A DNA stretch of 64,000 nucleotides from Plantago major (taxonomy: Eukaryota > Streptophyta > Magnoliopsida > Lamiales > Plantaginaceae). The notes below the pieces were generated by a model. The model ran no database searches and was not told the DNA's origin. It saw nothing but the letters and a program-made list of their open reading frames with translations. The stretch's first letter is position 1. Every line of letters starts with the position of its first letter. The translations under genes were made by a program, and so were the position numbers. Location: the NCBI GenBank assembly GCA_026545765.1, contig CM048840.1, forward strand, positions 14,946,765 through 15,010,764, in the 5' to 3' direction. This document shows, one piece after another, positions 11,982 to 23,659 of the stretch.

Positions 11982-13614
11982 GTCTTGCGTGGGCGCGGGT
12001 TGGGTTGGATCCTAAGTTCCTTACCCATTAAAGGCATATCCGCCATTTGTAATTCGTATTTTACATTTTCTACTACCGTGAAAAAAAAAGACTCAGTGAT
12101 ATGGTACTGAATGAAGAAGGATTATCCTTTGCATAGCGAACACTAACGTTGTTTACAAGGAAGTTAATTAGACAATCTTATTTTCACGATTAATTTATTT
12201 TGTCATCCCTTTTATATTTATTATTAGAAGTAAAGTATACAGTGGCATTGTTGAATTCTATAGATCTATAGAATTCGAACAAGGATCCTACGAGTAGCTC
12301 ATCTCTGATGCATCAAAGCTTATATTGATTTACATAACTCAAACAAGAATGATTAGCCGAATTGTACCAAATATGACAAACATTGTCCTTCACTTTGTAT
12401 TGTACCAGACTTTTATCATCGTGGCATGCCTCATAATTAGAAAAAAAAAATGAAAAACAAAAATAAATTAAGAGACTATAGAAAAGGTAAACAACAAACA
12501 AATGGGTATAAACAAATTTGAAGATTTATAGAAAACCTTAACATTCTAATCCCCTGTAAGTGACCAAGGAACCAAAATTGACAAGTAATTCCAGCATCGG
12601 CATCGATCTGACGATGAGTTTCATCATCTAACAGTGGAAAGTTTTGAATTACATTCCACCTCCAACACACAATAAGTTTTTTTTTTATAGTTGGGGCATT
12701 TCTTAATCTTTCAGACAAATCACTCCGCCTTGGACCAAAGGGTTAGGTTTAGTTTGACTTTTTTTTTTAAGAGCATATGTAATTCAAATTACTAATCACA
12801 TGTTCAGCATGTTCAGATGGGATTGAAAAAGAAAAGATTAATGAGTTTTCATGTTTAGTAGTATATTGGAAAAACAATTATTAACGGTTATTCAAGAGAA
12901 CCTTCTTTTTTTTTTCAAGAGAACATTTTAGTTTCATTAATTAACATATTATGCTGAAATTTTTTTTGGTGGGTGAGTGTTCACCATTCACCAAAAATTA
13001 AATTAATATTTAACTACATAAATTTTTACACTATCCTGTGATTTTTTTTTGGGGCGAATTAGATGGGTGGCCTAAAAGATATTATTATATCACAAATCAA
13101 CATACGTTTTCAAATGTTTCGGTGACATATTTTTCGAGGAGATGGGGTAGGGGTAGGTCTTCCGATTCCCAAGAAATATCAATAGTTCCCTAACTTAACT
13201 TTTCACGTGTTTTGATAAAAGTTACTTCTTTTTGGAGTGGACACACTCCTATCCACACGGCCTCACCCACTTCTGAATATTCATTATTTCAATAAAATAA
13301 TCATAATCTTTTTTTGAGTTAGGTCGGGTTTGGATCGTTTCTTTGGTATGGAATGGGTGGGGCATATACCCAACACAGGCGCCATTACTTTGAGCAGGTA
13401 TTGTGCGGGTTCGCAACGAGTTGGTTATAACATGAGACGTTCAAAAGAATTTTATCGAGTCACATGTATGTGTTGTTTTCGTATGAGCTTTTGTTGATGA
13501 TAATGGCTGATACAATTTTCACGGAACTGTAAAATGTGAATATGTTTGTAAACTTTTTGGCATACGACTTTAAAATACCATTAACAAATAAACAGTAACT
13601 CAACTTTAATTGAG
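11982..13614 (+). repeat. 1.64-kb tandem duplication, copy 2
   Basis: Colinear with copy 1. It is followed by a MITE-like repeat absent after copy 1. The largest differences are near 12236 (ATACAG versus ATCTGA), 12970-13050 and 13250-13400. It contains the same unrecognised minus-strand frame (12476-12718). Confidence 0.9.
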
Positions 13615-13850
13615 TTGTGAATAATTGTGATTGAGATAGTATTAAAATTTTATAAGTTTTATAGGGTTATTATATAAAGTGTGTAAGAGACTAAGAGTGA
13701 AGAGATGTGTGTAAGAGTTTTTAAAATTATTTGATTGGTTTTAAGGTTATTTGATTTATTTAAGGTTGGTATAATAAACGAAAAAAGTGAAGTGGGAGGA
13801 AAAAATAGGTAGAGAGAGAAAATTTAATTGAGTTGTGAATAGTATGTTGA
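13605..13850 (+). mobile_element. MITE-like repeat family C
   Basis: TGAGTTGTGAATA begins this stretch and nearly the same string recurs at its end (13828). Inside are AAAATTTTATA...GGGTTATTATATA, GTGTGTAAGAG and AAAATTATTTGATTGGTTTT. The same order is present at 62330-62560 and inverted at 45940-46220. There is no coding potential; the family is unassigned. Confidence 0.5.
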
Positions 13851-14011
13851 TTAAAAACGGATACTGTTCCGATTCGATTAAAGTCGAGTGGCAAACATGA
13901 TCGATTGTATGGCTCAACTAAAGTTGAGTTTAGTTGTATAACAAACGCTCCATTGCAAACTGAAAATGCTATTGTAGTAATTGTAGAGTTTCATATGCTT
14001 ATTATCTTTTC

Positions 14012-14047
14012 ACTATACCCGTCGAGTATCGACGGGCCATAAACTAG
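14012..14047 (+). mobile_element. Helitron-like 3' terminus, hairpin type 1
   Basis: A perfect 8-bp hairpin with a 3-base loop (14018-14036, CCCGTCGAGTATCGACGGG) is followed by CCATAAA, then CTAG and T. This fits the Helitron rule of hairpin, short spacer, CTRR and insertion before T. Directly after it the sequence enters a family B repeat (TATGAGATTGAATAAAAACT), so the element appears to have inserted into that repeat. Confidence 0.65.
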
Positions 14048-15064
14048 TATGAGATTGAATAAAAACTATATATGTAGTCAACATACAAAAAATAACAATA
14101 AAATATATACTGGCTCATTACAATAAAATGAAGCATTTGTGAGTGATAAATTAATCTCAAATAGTCCAAATCCCTCTCAGAAGATTTTATTTGGGAGGGA
14201 TAATTGCTATCTAACATTTGTTGGAGAAAATCAAGTCTCAGATAAGTTTTTGGTACCGATACCAAATATGTCTCAGATTATTATTTGGGAGCGAGGAATA
14301 ACTCTGATAATATCATCAGAGAGAGATGATTATTCCTCTCAAATGATAATGGTCTATTATGTAATTCCATTATTTACCAATTGAAACAAGCTATCCCTCT
14401 CAAATACTAGGTGCAATATTGTTCGTTTACATCACCTTTAGCAAGAGAAATATCCATCTTTGATAAGATTTATGTTTTCAAACAAATTGGTAATCCTTAA
14501 TTATATATGTCCATTTTTTTTTCTTTAATGATAATTGTTTATTGGGATCTCGTTATAGGTATGATTTATTATTGATTTCCAGGTTTTCCTTTCCAGAATG
14601 ATAGTGTTTTTTCCGGAACTCTCTGCAGATTTGCATTGTTCTAACAAAAGACATCGGGCTCCAGATCTGAGAAAATGAAACAAAGTGGCAGGATTAAATA
14701 TAAGATTTGTGAGTAGGAAGGAAAAAAAGAAATGATGATGAAGTAGTACCTTTCAATTTTCAATTCTGGTAGTGATATTCATTTATTTTTTCCTGCAATT
14801 CATCACGAAAGCAAAGTAATCATTATGCTTGTGAAGTGTAAACATTTTCATTTTCAAATTAGATAAAGAATAAAAAAAAGTCTATCGACGAACCTGGAGG
14901 ATTGAAGTCTATCTGTACAAAAAAGAGCCAAGAAAATGTTATAAATCCATATTACCAGCATAAGTAATGATAAAATAGTGAAGTACTGGAGAGTCTGGCG
15001 TGAAAGATTTAAGAACAAGAGAATGACATGAGCAAATTTGATAGATAGATTCAAGAATGGAAGA

Positions 15065-16245
15065 AAGTATAAAGAAGATACAAGACATTTTCCCTGCCTA
15101 GAGAGTATAAGTTGATCCCCTCTCCTCCCCTCCCCCGACTCGTTATTGAGATCAGGAAAGTAGATAGAAGATCTAAGAGAGTTTCCCCACCTAGAGAGTA
15201 TCAGACCCCAGGCCCGTTATGTATTAAGAAAGTAGAGAGAAGATCGAAGATAGTTTCCCTTACGGAGAGTATATGAGACTCCCGGTAGGAAACAATTTAG
15301 TTTTACTAACAATCATAAAATATTGCGATCGGGTCTTATAACAAAGATATGGAGCAGGTTCGGTATATACCGAACGGACTGAACATCATTATTTCGATCG
15401 TAGAGAAGATAAACCTTATACCTCATCCTACTGATTGAATCTTAACATAAAGAAAATGAAATTGAAAGTCTTCACATGTAAAATGTTGTTGATAGACATG
15501 TAAAGATCAACACACCACCAATTAGCTCACGTGTGTCTCTTATATCTTCTGGAACTGAAAAGAGCAAGTCTAGTACAAGATTCATAGAACATTCTTAGAA
15601 GATCAGTTGAAGGGACTATGTCAAGCATAGACCCAAAGGTCCTCCTATCTGGATTCATGCGCAGGTAACACAACCTTGATACGCATTAATTTGGCATCAA
15701 AAATAAATTTACCCTGATTATATATTGTTTTGTAATTTTATATTCTAAAAAATTGAAATCAAGAAAGTAGAGAGAAGATCAAATTGAGTTTCCCCACTTA
15801 GAGAGTATTAGATCCCCAGGCCTGTTATGGATCAAGAAAGTAGAGCAAAGATCGAAGTGAGTTTCTATGCAGACTCCCCGCGCCGGAGAAAAATGTACTT
15901 AATCATAAAATGTTGCGCTCGGGTCTTGTAACAAAGGTGTGGAACGGGTTCGAGTATATGCTAGACCGGATCTAAACATCATTATTTTTCACGCGGTTGA
16001 ATTCGGGTTGGATAGAACCAGCCCTTCCGGACATAGACCGCAGAGAAGAGAACCCTTATACCTCATCCTACCGATCAAATCTTATACGTAAAGAAAAGGA
16101 ACTTGAAAGTCTTCACGTGTAAAATGTTGTTGATAGACATGTAAAGATCAACACACCACCAATTAGCTCATGTGTATCTCTTCTATATCCTGGAACTGAA
16201 AAAAGCATGTCTAGTAACATATATACCACTATAACAATATATGCT
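15065..16245 (-). mobile_element. Helitron-like element bodies with purine-rich repeats
   Basis: Two successive blocks, 15065-15600 and 15755-16245, match the element at 2471-3520 in the same orientation. Each has GAAAGTAGAGAGAAGATC units, then TTGTAACAAAGGTGTGGAACG-like, GAACATCATTATTT and CACCACCAATTAGCTCA segments. No terminal hairpin was found here. The arrangement suggests two partial copies side by side. Confidence 0.5.
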
Positions 16246-16254
16246 AAAATGATC

Positions 16255-16640
16255 TTGGTGTGGAAAATACAAATATACCAAACCAACATCATCAGAAGAA
16301 CACCGATAATATATGTGCTAAAACGTTACCTTCACGTTTAACTTGGCAAAGCTTAATTCTCCATCAAATACCTGAATTTCTTTGAAAAGTGAAATAAAGG
16401 GGCAAAGCTAAATTTGTCGATTTAAGAGATCTAACCACCAAAGAACAATCCCTTTCAATTACTACATGTTGCCACTCAAAATCTCGAACAAATTTTGTTC
16501 TTAATTTGGCTGGCCAACCTCCGCATTTTCAGCAACCATAAGACATTAAAAAAAAATCACCAAGCAATGCCCTCATGATCCCTAGCAACAACACTAATAC
16601 GTCCCCCTATTCGGACTCTGCTCAACCGTATCAACATTTC
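16255..16640 (-). pseudogene. Decayed RNase H-like (RVT_3) domain, second copy
   Basis: Colinear with 5860-6240 on the same strand, with its own extra indels. Minus-strand frames again show the VVARDHEG-like block near 16575-16600 and the C-terminal part towards 16320. Multiple stops. A further short piece of the same sequence lies at 17580-17700. Confidence 0.5.
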
Positions 16641-16869
16641 ACGTAGGATGGCTGAAATTTGAATGAATCTGGTGGATTTAGCCCATCAACTTTATATATT
16701 ACAGTATATTCAAAGTAGTATAATAATTCAAAAATTTTCACTGAGTTTGTAATTCAATTTAAATCTCATCCGTTGATCTTACTAATTCAATTTGAATCTG
16801 GTACGTACATGTGTCATTGTTTCAGTAGAAGGTGCAGGGTTCGAATCTCATTGGCATAAGTTTCTCCCT

Positions 16870-16957
16870 TTTATTTATGAGTAATTTGTGGTCAAACTCG
16901 AAGACAATTGACCGGTCAAAGTCAAAATGTAACACTTTCTCTGAAATGGAGAGAGTA
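16870..16957 (+). mobile_element. Half of a Stowaway-like MITE
   Basis: TTTATGAGTAATTTGTGGTC to ACTTTCTCTGAAATGGAGAG matches the 3' half of the complete element at 37215-37468. The 5' half is missing. Confidence 0.6.
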
Positions 16958-17184
16958 TTTTTCAATATTTTCTCTTTTTTTTTTCAATCACAGATTCATT
17001 GTTTTATATAAAAACCCTTAACACACGTAGTGTGTTACGTAAATGCTAGTATTTATTTATATATATAAGTGCACAACTATTAGAGTTGTTCAATTGAGTA
17101 CTTAATTTAAGTTAAATTGAACCGATTTGTGATACGCATGTAAATTAGACTTCAATTACAAAAAACCAATATGTTTTATTCATT

Positions 17185-17400
17185 CTAATTCTAAGTCCTA
17201 ACGCAACTCCAACAAAATCAATTCATCATTAAAAAAACTCAATTTATCTTCTCTAATTAAATTTCAAGCCCTAAATCAACCCCAACAGAATCAATTCATC
17301 ATTAAAAAATCTCAATATGTCATCTCCAATAAATTCAAAACCCTAATCGAACTCCAACAAAATCAATTCATCATTAAAGAAAAAAACAACGATAACAAAT
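17185..17400 (+). repeat. Minisatellite, ~72-bp unit, three copies
   Basis: CAACTCCAACAAAATCAATTCATCAT recurs with spacing 73 then 72 bases (cores at 17211, 17284 and 17356), with intervening AAATTC...CCCTAA segments also shared. Non-coding. Confidence 0.8.
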
Positions 17401-17910
17401 ATTTCTTCTCCATCTTCTTTAATCAAATTGGAACAGATCAATTCGCACTATCCAAAATCTTAATTCAACTAAAAAAGACAATTCGTTATCAGAAACAACG
17501 ATTACACTTACCTTTATATACTTTTATTATTATTTGTAATTAAATGCCACAATAACACGCTCACGTTCTAGTTATATTATATAAGAACACCCAATTGAAT
17601 CTGAGCGCTAAAACATTAGCCTCATGTTTAACCTGACAAAACATCATGAAACAAAATTCTCGCCCCCTATTCGGACTTTGCTCAACCGTATAATCAAAAT
17701 TTATAATTGAAAATCTAAATATCTATTAATTTCTTGTTAAATAGATGGGTGGAGTAGTATTAAATATTTAATAAATGCTCTATTTTTTAAATTCCATTAT
17801 TTCATTTTATCTTCTTTTAATAAATTTATATTTTATTTAGTGAATAAAATAATTTATTTAATTAATAATAATCATCTAGATTGGTGTCTATAGATTCGCC
17901 TTGTCACGGT

Positions 17911-18858
17911 TGTTGATACGGAAATATGTCCAATCCGTCATAAAGGACCTAGGAGCGAATCCTAAGGCATCCCAAGTCATCCAATGGATCCGAGGCACTT
18001 ATGTCCGAGCCAATGGTCCGATCCGGGCAGACCACCTATGGTCCGACCCACCCTGAAAGAAAGGGACAAAGGATTAGGACCTGCAAGGCCCGACCCGGAA
18101 CCATAGGTCCGACCCACCATGGTCCGAGCCTCCCTGGGAAAGGAGCATAGTGCTAAGTTAGCACCCTCTCCGACCCAAAGACTCCGATATGGATGTTAAC
18201 TCGGATCCAGCATGACCATCTCATAGGCTACCAAGCAAGTGGGCTCCAAAGAGTGAGATGTCCGAACCCATGAGCTCCGAATCGGAAGAGTTGGACAGAC
18301 AGAGGAACTTCCTCATCTGACAACCAGGTACTGTCCGGATCAGACATCCGGACCGACCCCTCCGAACCTGAGATCTCGGCAGACTCTGGCACATCCTCAA
18401 GAACCCTCCCAATAATGACCAAATTACCCCTAAAGCCCAAGATGGCATGGGCTAAAGCTTCATTATTGGGCTATGGGCCTCATCTTAGCATTGGTGGCTC
18501 AATCCTAGCCGTACACATGGCGCGATCCTAGCAAGGCCTTCCATCTCAATGGTAGCCTATAAATAGGGCACATATCCCAATAAGCAAAGGGAGACCAAGT
18601 AAGTCACTTCGAACAAGTCTTCTCGCTAGTCACATCACGAGCACTATACAGAGTCGATCCGCAGTCACTCTTGAGTAAAGTCTCATCCCGGTTTGACACT
18701 TAGCAAACCGGGCACTAACCCCCTCAGTGTGCGGTCCTTCTGAGTAGTCGGCAGCTGGTTCTTTCGCTTCGATCCTCACCTAGCAAGGAGCCTCTCATCT
18801 TGGTACCATTTGGAAGAGTTAAATAAATCTAAGTGATTGTGGAGTTAGACCCCCAACA
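17911..18858 (+). repeat. 5' LTR (948 bp)
   Basis: It begins TGTTG and ends CAACA, the usual TG...CA inverted end. A TATA box lies at 18558-18566 and a run of GGTCCGACCCACC-type internal repeats at 18020-18125. The first ~780 bases align closely with 30899-31690, differing mainly by one-base indels. It supplies the promoter for the genomic RNA. Confidence 0.93.
18558..18566 (+). promoter_or_regulatory. TATA box of the 5' LTR
   Basis: TATAAATAG sits about 300 bases before the LTR end, a sensible place for the U3/R border. In the 3' LTR the same place reads CTTTAAATAG, so that copy is weakened. Confidence 0.7.
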
Positions 18859-18859
18859 T

Positions 18860-18878
18860 TTTGGCGCCGTCTGTGGGA
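18860..18878 (+). other. Primer-binding site region
   Basis: TTTGGCGCCGTCTGTGGGA begins two bases after the LTR end. TGGCGCC-type sites directly after the 5' LTR are standard tRNA primer sites of plant Ty3/gypsy elements. I did not match it to a specific tRNA. Confidence 0.75.
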
Positions 18879-18899
18879 ACCTTTACAAAAAGTCCCGTT

Positions 18900-20470
18900 C
18901 TCTTGATGTGCAAGAACAAGAAGGTCCAAGAACCAGCGCCACTACGGTTGATACGCATGACTCCTAGACAAAGGGAGACCTCCACGAAGAGGAGGAGTAA
19001 CAAGAGTCTTGACAAGAGAAGTGGCGAACGATCCAGTGATGGCCATACCGTGATCTTTCTTGACGAGGAGAGCCACTAATCCACGATGAGGTCGAACACT
19101 TGGGACGAAGGCGGAGTTCCTCCGTCGAGAACACATGGTCCTCCCGGTGAAACTTTACCCTCCCAAATGGGCCAGATCATCCGTCCCGGAGTTTGGATTG
19201 AATGAAAATCAATTGACCTCTTACTCACCACTATTCAAGGGTGTTTTGGATCAAACAACCCCCAGCCTCCTCAACCCACTCCGCCTTTGGCAATCCCAAG
19301 ACAAGCTGAACCTGCTCAATCCAGAAACGAGCACCGTCCAATCCAACAAAGGCTGGGAGAACAAGCCCAACCAGAAGATCTGAGACATCTTCTCAATAGG
19401 AGAGCAGTTGCTTCTCATGAGCAACGAGGAGAAGTCCGGAAGTGCAGCGAGTAGGCGAAGTGGAAGCCGGTCGAGGAGCTCAACAACAAGTGCCTAGAGA
19501 TCAAATGGCGAGAAAGTACCCCGATTGTTCGATCAATGATCTCCCTCGGATGTAGCCATCAACCCGGGACGGTGAAAGGCGGCGGTGGCGGATCTACCTC
19601 CAACAAAAGGCCTTGGAAACACAAATTGCCACCTTGGCGGAATGGTCAAAGCACATGAGAAGGTGGTAGTTAAAACTCCCAATCCTCTATGCGAGATCGA
19701 GAAAAGAAAGAAAAGCGCCCGATTGTGTTATCCCAAACCTTGAGCACTACTATGGAGATACTTGCCCGTAGGGCATCTCACTAAGCGAGAGTAAGATGGA
19801 AAGCAATGGACTCAGCGACAACATGAAAGCTCTCAACTTTTCCACCACACTCTTTGGAGAAGCAATGGATTGGTGGACCTCATTACCAATGGTTCCATCA
19901 AGTCATATCTGGACGTCGCCTCCTTTTCACGAAAAGGTTTGAGAAAGCGAAAAGAAGGAAGAGATCGATTGAGCACAGGTGGCATAATCCGGAAGAGCAT
20001 GAGGACCTCGGAACCTTCCTCGACCGCTTCAGCTGAAGTCTGACGGTAGAGCCTCATAGTATCAAAGGCGAGTCAGACACCTCTATGCAACACTTATAAT
20101 GATGAGCTTAGAAGGAAGCTTTCCAGCGAAGAAATCACCTGTGAAAAGTACTTGGAAGAAATCATGAAGGAGTCTTGTATGGAGAAGATTAGAAGAAATG
20201 TCCCGATAAGGCGAGGATCAAGAGGGAAAAGAACAAATCGACATGAATTCCCTTCTCGTCGAGGAAAGTTTGAGCAAAAAGAGATCTCGAGAGAAAAAGA
20301 ACTTCGGAGAAAGAACTCCACCCGGAAGGTTTGCAGTATACTCGCCTCAGCGGACCAAGATCCGACATCTTGGCTTCTATTGAGAGAAGAATTTGGATAT
20401 CTGATGGCCTAAACCGATCAAGAAGCGACAAGAGAGTAAATTCTCTAAAGACTACATGGGTTCCACAAGC
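18900..20470 (+). pseudogene. gag region, frame-broken
   Basis: Gag is the structural protein that packages element RNA. At 19854-20036 the residues EAMDWWTSLPM and, after frame changes, FEKAKRRKRSIEH and FLDRFS fit the conserved core of plant gypsy Gag, which has a W-rich helix and an F..RF motif. A basic Arg/Lys/Glu-rich stretch follows (20190-20330). At least five frame shifts are needed to read it through. No clear CCHC zinc knuckle was found. Confidence 0.7.
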
Positions 20471-20649
20471 GAAATGTCACCTGTTAAGGATTGCATCCGA
20501 TTGAAGGCGAAATTGAAAGGCTAGTAAGAAGTGGGAAGTTGAAAGAACCACCGATTGAAGATGAGCCCTCCGGGCATCGAAGGAATGAGCAAAGAAGAGA
20601 GGGCGTGGTTACGAACCTCCGGCAGCTCTTTACCACCACCTCCTTGAGA

Positions 20650-21230
20650 TCCCACATGGCGGGCCCAAAGATATCAAGGTTACCGAAAAGGCAATGGAGA
20701 ATCTCCCCTACGATTGGAGTTATCAGCGCCATTGCGGGAGGACCAGCGGGGAGATAGCGAAATGCAAGAGAAAGGACGCGCATGACACTTAAGAAACAAC
20801 GGCGGGGCTTACGGCCCGACTTTGAAAGGCACAAATGCAATCACCTTTGGCGATAGTGAGATCCCCCACCAGCGTCTGGCGGAGGAGATCTCGAGGACCA
20901 CGATGTCCCTTTGGTTGTTTCTCTAGTGATTGCCACTTACAAAGTCGACAAAGTCTTGATCGACCAGAAGCTCCTCGATGTCATATCGAAAAGAATGTCG
21001 AGCAAATGCACAGGCGGATACAATATGGACAGTATACACCTCATTTGGTAGGTTTTGGAGGGTGTAGTGCGCCCCATTGGAAGCATACCTGCTAAGTCTC
21101 TATGGGCACCTTTCAAACAAGGGTGACGGGACTATTCTCTTCGTAGTAGTTAATGACACCTTGACTATAATGTGATCTTGGGCATGGGACTTAACTTGAT
21201 TCGAGCAATTGCCTCACCCTACACAATAGG
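20650..21230 (+). pseudogene. Protease region, frame-broken
   Basis: ISAIAGGPAGR near 20718-20756 corresponds to the 'I..I.GGPAGG' linker that precedes the aspartic protease in Tat-type polyproteins. Downstream fragments ITFGDSEIPHQRL (20838-20880) and VIATYKVDKVLID (20929-20965) fit the start of the protease domain. The catalytic D-S/T-G is not readable in frame; VLIDQK stands where VLVDGGSS is expected. Confidence 0.6.
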
Positions 21231-21589
21231 GTAAAGTTTCCAACCCGAATGGCATAGGGAAGAAATGGGCAACATCGGAGAAGCACAGGAGTGTTACATC
21301 ATGTCGACGGAGGAGCCACATAACTTTGTCCTTTCGGTCACCAAGGGCCCTCTTAACCATTCTTCCAACACTCGACACCACCAAAAGAAGAAATTGGTAT
21401 TGGGTCGCTCGGAGAAAAGTTCCCCAGGCAGCTAGGATAGAATCCCATGAAGCCTTGAAAGAGGTCCAAGCGTGAAGGAAATCCAGGAGAACAACTCGGA
21501 TTGGAGCAGAGATAAGCACGGAAATAGGCAGCTCATCACGCCTCCGGGACAATCGCAACATCTTTGCTTGGAGCACGAGATGACCTCGA

Positions 21590-22330
21590 GGATAGGCCGA
21601 GGATCACGATTCACCGTCGAACATGGATCCTACGGTCAACATCCATGAAGAGGAAAGATTTTGGGCGATTGAGGATGCTATCATAGCGAGGAGGTTGACA
21701 AATTGATAAAAGCGGTCATATCGAAGAAGTCGGATACTACGATTGGAGTGCATAGCGTAGTCCTCGTCGAAAAAGCTCCGGAAAGTGGAGAATGTGCAAT
21801 GACTTCACGGACTCGACAAGTTTTGTCGAAAGATCCTATCCATTGCCATGCATAGACCGGTGGTTGATTCCGCTGCGGGATCGCACTTCTAAGCTTCATG
21901 GATGCTTACCAAGGCTTTACCAAATTAGGATGGCTCGAAGACATCAAAAAGCGGCATTCTTTGCGGCCGGAGAATCTATTGCTTCAAGGTCATGCCCTTT
22001 GGCCTCAAAATCACGGAGCTACTTACCAATTTGGTAAATAAGATGTTCAAGGAAGAATTGGGAAAAACCATGGAAGTCTATGTGGATGACATGCTTGTGA
22101 AAAGCGAAGAAGAGCACATGAACACCTCAACAATTGCTTTTCCATTCTCGGAAGTATGGAATGGTGAACCACGAAAAGTGCACTTTTCGGGTAAAAGGAG
22201 GAAAATTCCTTGGCTACATGGTCACGAGAGAGGCATCGGTGCTAACCGGAGAAGATAAAGGCAATCATAGATGCACTTGACCAAGACCATCAATGAAGTT
22301 GAAGCTTCTAGGAAAGGTGATGGCGTTGAG
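21590..22330 (+). pseudogene. Reverse transcriptase domain, frame-broken
   Basis: AFFAAGESI, VMPFGLK (21985-22012), NLVNKMFKEELGKTMEVYV and the catalytic YVDDMLVKS (22078-22105) are diagnostic of Ty3/gypsy reverse transcriptase. Upstream, the D-A-Y substrate-loop region around 21880-21960 is scrambled by indels. The two catalytic aspartates of YVDD are intact, but the frame is not. Confidence 0.9.
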
Positions 22331-22389
22331 CGTTTTATCTCGAGGTCATGAGAAGAACCTTCCCTTCTTGAAACCTTACGGAAAGGAAA

Positions 22390-22800
22390 CAAGTTGAATG
22401 GACAAAGGAGTGCGAAGGCCTGGAAAACTTGAAAAAGTATCTCCTCTACGCCCTTACATCTAAACCCATGGAGAATGAAACTCTTTATCTCTATTTGGCT
22501 ACCACCGATGAAGCGATGAGTTACATCTTTGATGCGATTACAAGACAACGAGCATTTACCAATTTACTATTTGAGCAAAGCGCTTGTAGGATCGAAGCCG
22601 GATATGTCGAGGTGGAAGCTTCGCCGCCTTTGGTTTATACCATGTGCGGTGAAGCCTTACTTCAAGTCGCATCGGATTGTGGTCCTTACAAATGAGCCAC
22701 TCGAACATGTCTTGGAGAAGCCGGATCGGTCGGGGCGCTTATCGAATGGGCTATTGAGCTAAGTGAATATGATATTGGCTACCCATCGCCAAGAAAGCAC
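22390..22800 (+). pseudogene. RNase H domain of the reverse transcriptase, frame-broken
   Basis: LYLYLATTDEAMS and the overlapping frame with PIYYLSKALVGSKPDMS (22550-22610) fit the connection/RNase H region of gypsy pol ('LYLA.S..A.S', 'P.YY.SK.L...E.RY'). Two frames are used alternately, which indicates indels. Continues into KPYFKSHRIVVLTNEPL (22650-22700). Confidence 0.8.
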
Positions 22801-23114
22801 AAGTCTGGCCGACTTCTGGTAGACTATCAGGAGAAAGTAGAAAAGGAGAGCGAAGACTCGGGAAAAGGCCGGTCATGTGGCGATAGCCGGATCAAGGAAT
22901 CAAGTGTAGGGAAAGAAGTGAAGAGACACAAAAGGCTAGCATCCGACTGTGACTCGATATCACCAACCTATGGAGGATTCACTAAGAGTGAGGCACATGT
23001 TTCTTACGGATGAAGAACTCGATATCTCGACAAGCGCATCTTGACAAGAAGCGGAAGGTTGAAAGCACCCTCCCACTCTAGGAGGAAAGGAAGGAAGCAG
23101 AGAATGTTGGACAT

Positions 23115-23490
23115 TACAAGTGGATGGATCATCAGCCGGACGGTTGGGAGGAATAGGAGTTTTCCTTGAAAGTCTGAAGAAGCTTCGATGCCATCACCCT
23201 CAACTTTAAGGTGGCGAACAACGAGGCGAGTATGAAGCACTTATCACGAGGCCTAAGGATGGCGAAAGCCCTTGGTGAAAAGAATCAAAGCTTCTACATG
23301 ACTCGTGCGATCCAGTTCTCGGATCCTTTACCACCGAAGGACTAACATGATCAAATACTTGGAGCTCCTCAAAAAAGGTTGATCACTTTGAAGAATTTAC
23401 TCTCGACCGGTTTCACGAGGAGTGGAATGAAAAGCCGATGCTCTCTCCAAATGCGCCTCGGCCTTAGGAGCTTTGGACACGAAGTGTCAT
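23115..23490 (+). pseudogene. Second RNase H-like domain (Tat-lineage aRH), frame-broken
   Basis: LQVDGSSAGRLGGIGVF (from about 23118), then ANNEA-YEALI residues (23215-23250), MAKALG and finally ADALSKCASALGALDTK (23433-23482) are the hallmarks of an extra RNase H domain between pol RNase H and integrase. Presence of this second domain is a defining trait of Tat elements. It may serve the RNA-removal step in place of the degenerate first domain (established proposal for the lineage). Confidence 0.82.
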
Positions 23491-23659
23491 CGATGACCAT
23501 ACAGAATCCTTCTGGCAAACCCAGCGGAGATGTTTCTCTTGAGCCTGAAGAAAAGCTGGATGGCCGATATATTCCGTTACCTCAAGGATGGTACTTTACA
23601 TGGATCTGGAGAGGCGGGAAGATTCAATGTCGAAAGCAGATACTTTATTCTAGGAGAAG

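Noticed and set aside
14139..14384. Frames open on both strands near a palindromic CTCTGATAATATCATCAGAG
   Set aside because: Looks like inverted-repeat transposon DNA, but no clear ends or target duplication could be fixed, so neither gene nor element is called.
16830..16860. GGTTCGAATC string like a tRNA T-loop
   Set aside because: There is no matching acceptor stem, D-arm or anticodon stem around it. At most a polymerase III B-box of a repeat.
18221..18448. Open minus-strand frames of 70-75 codons in the LTR, repeated at 31203-31430
   Set aside because: They lie wholly inside the LTR, two frames overlap each other, and the repeat simply reflects the second LTR. No protein features.
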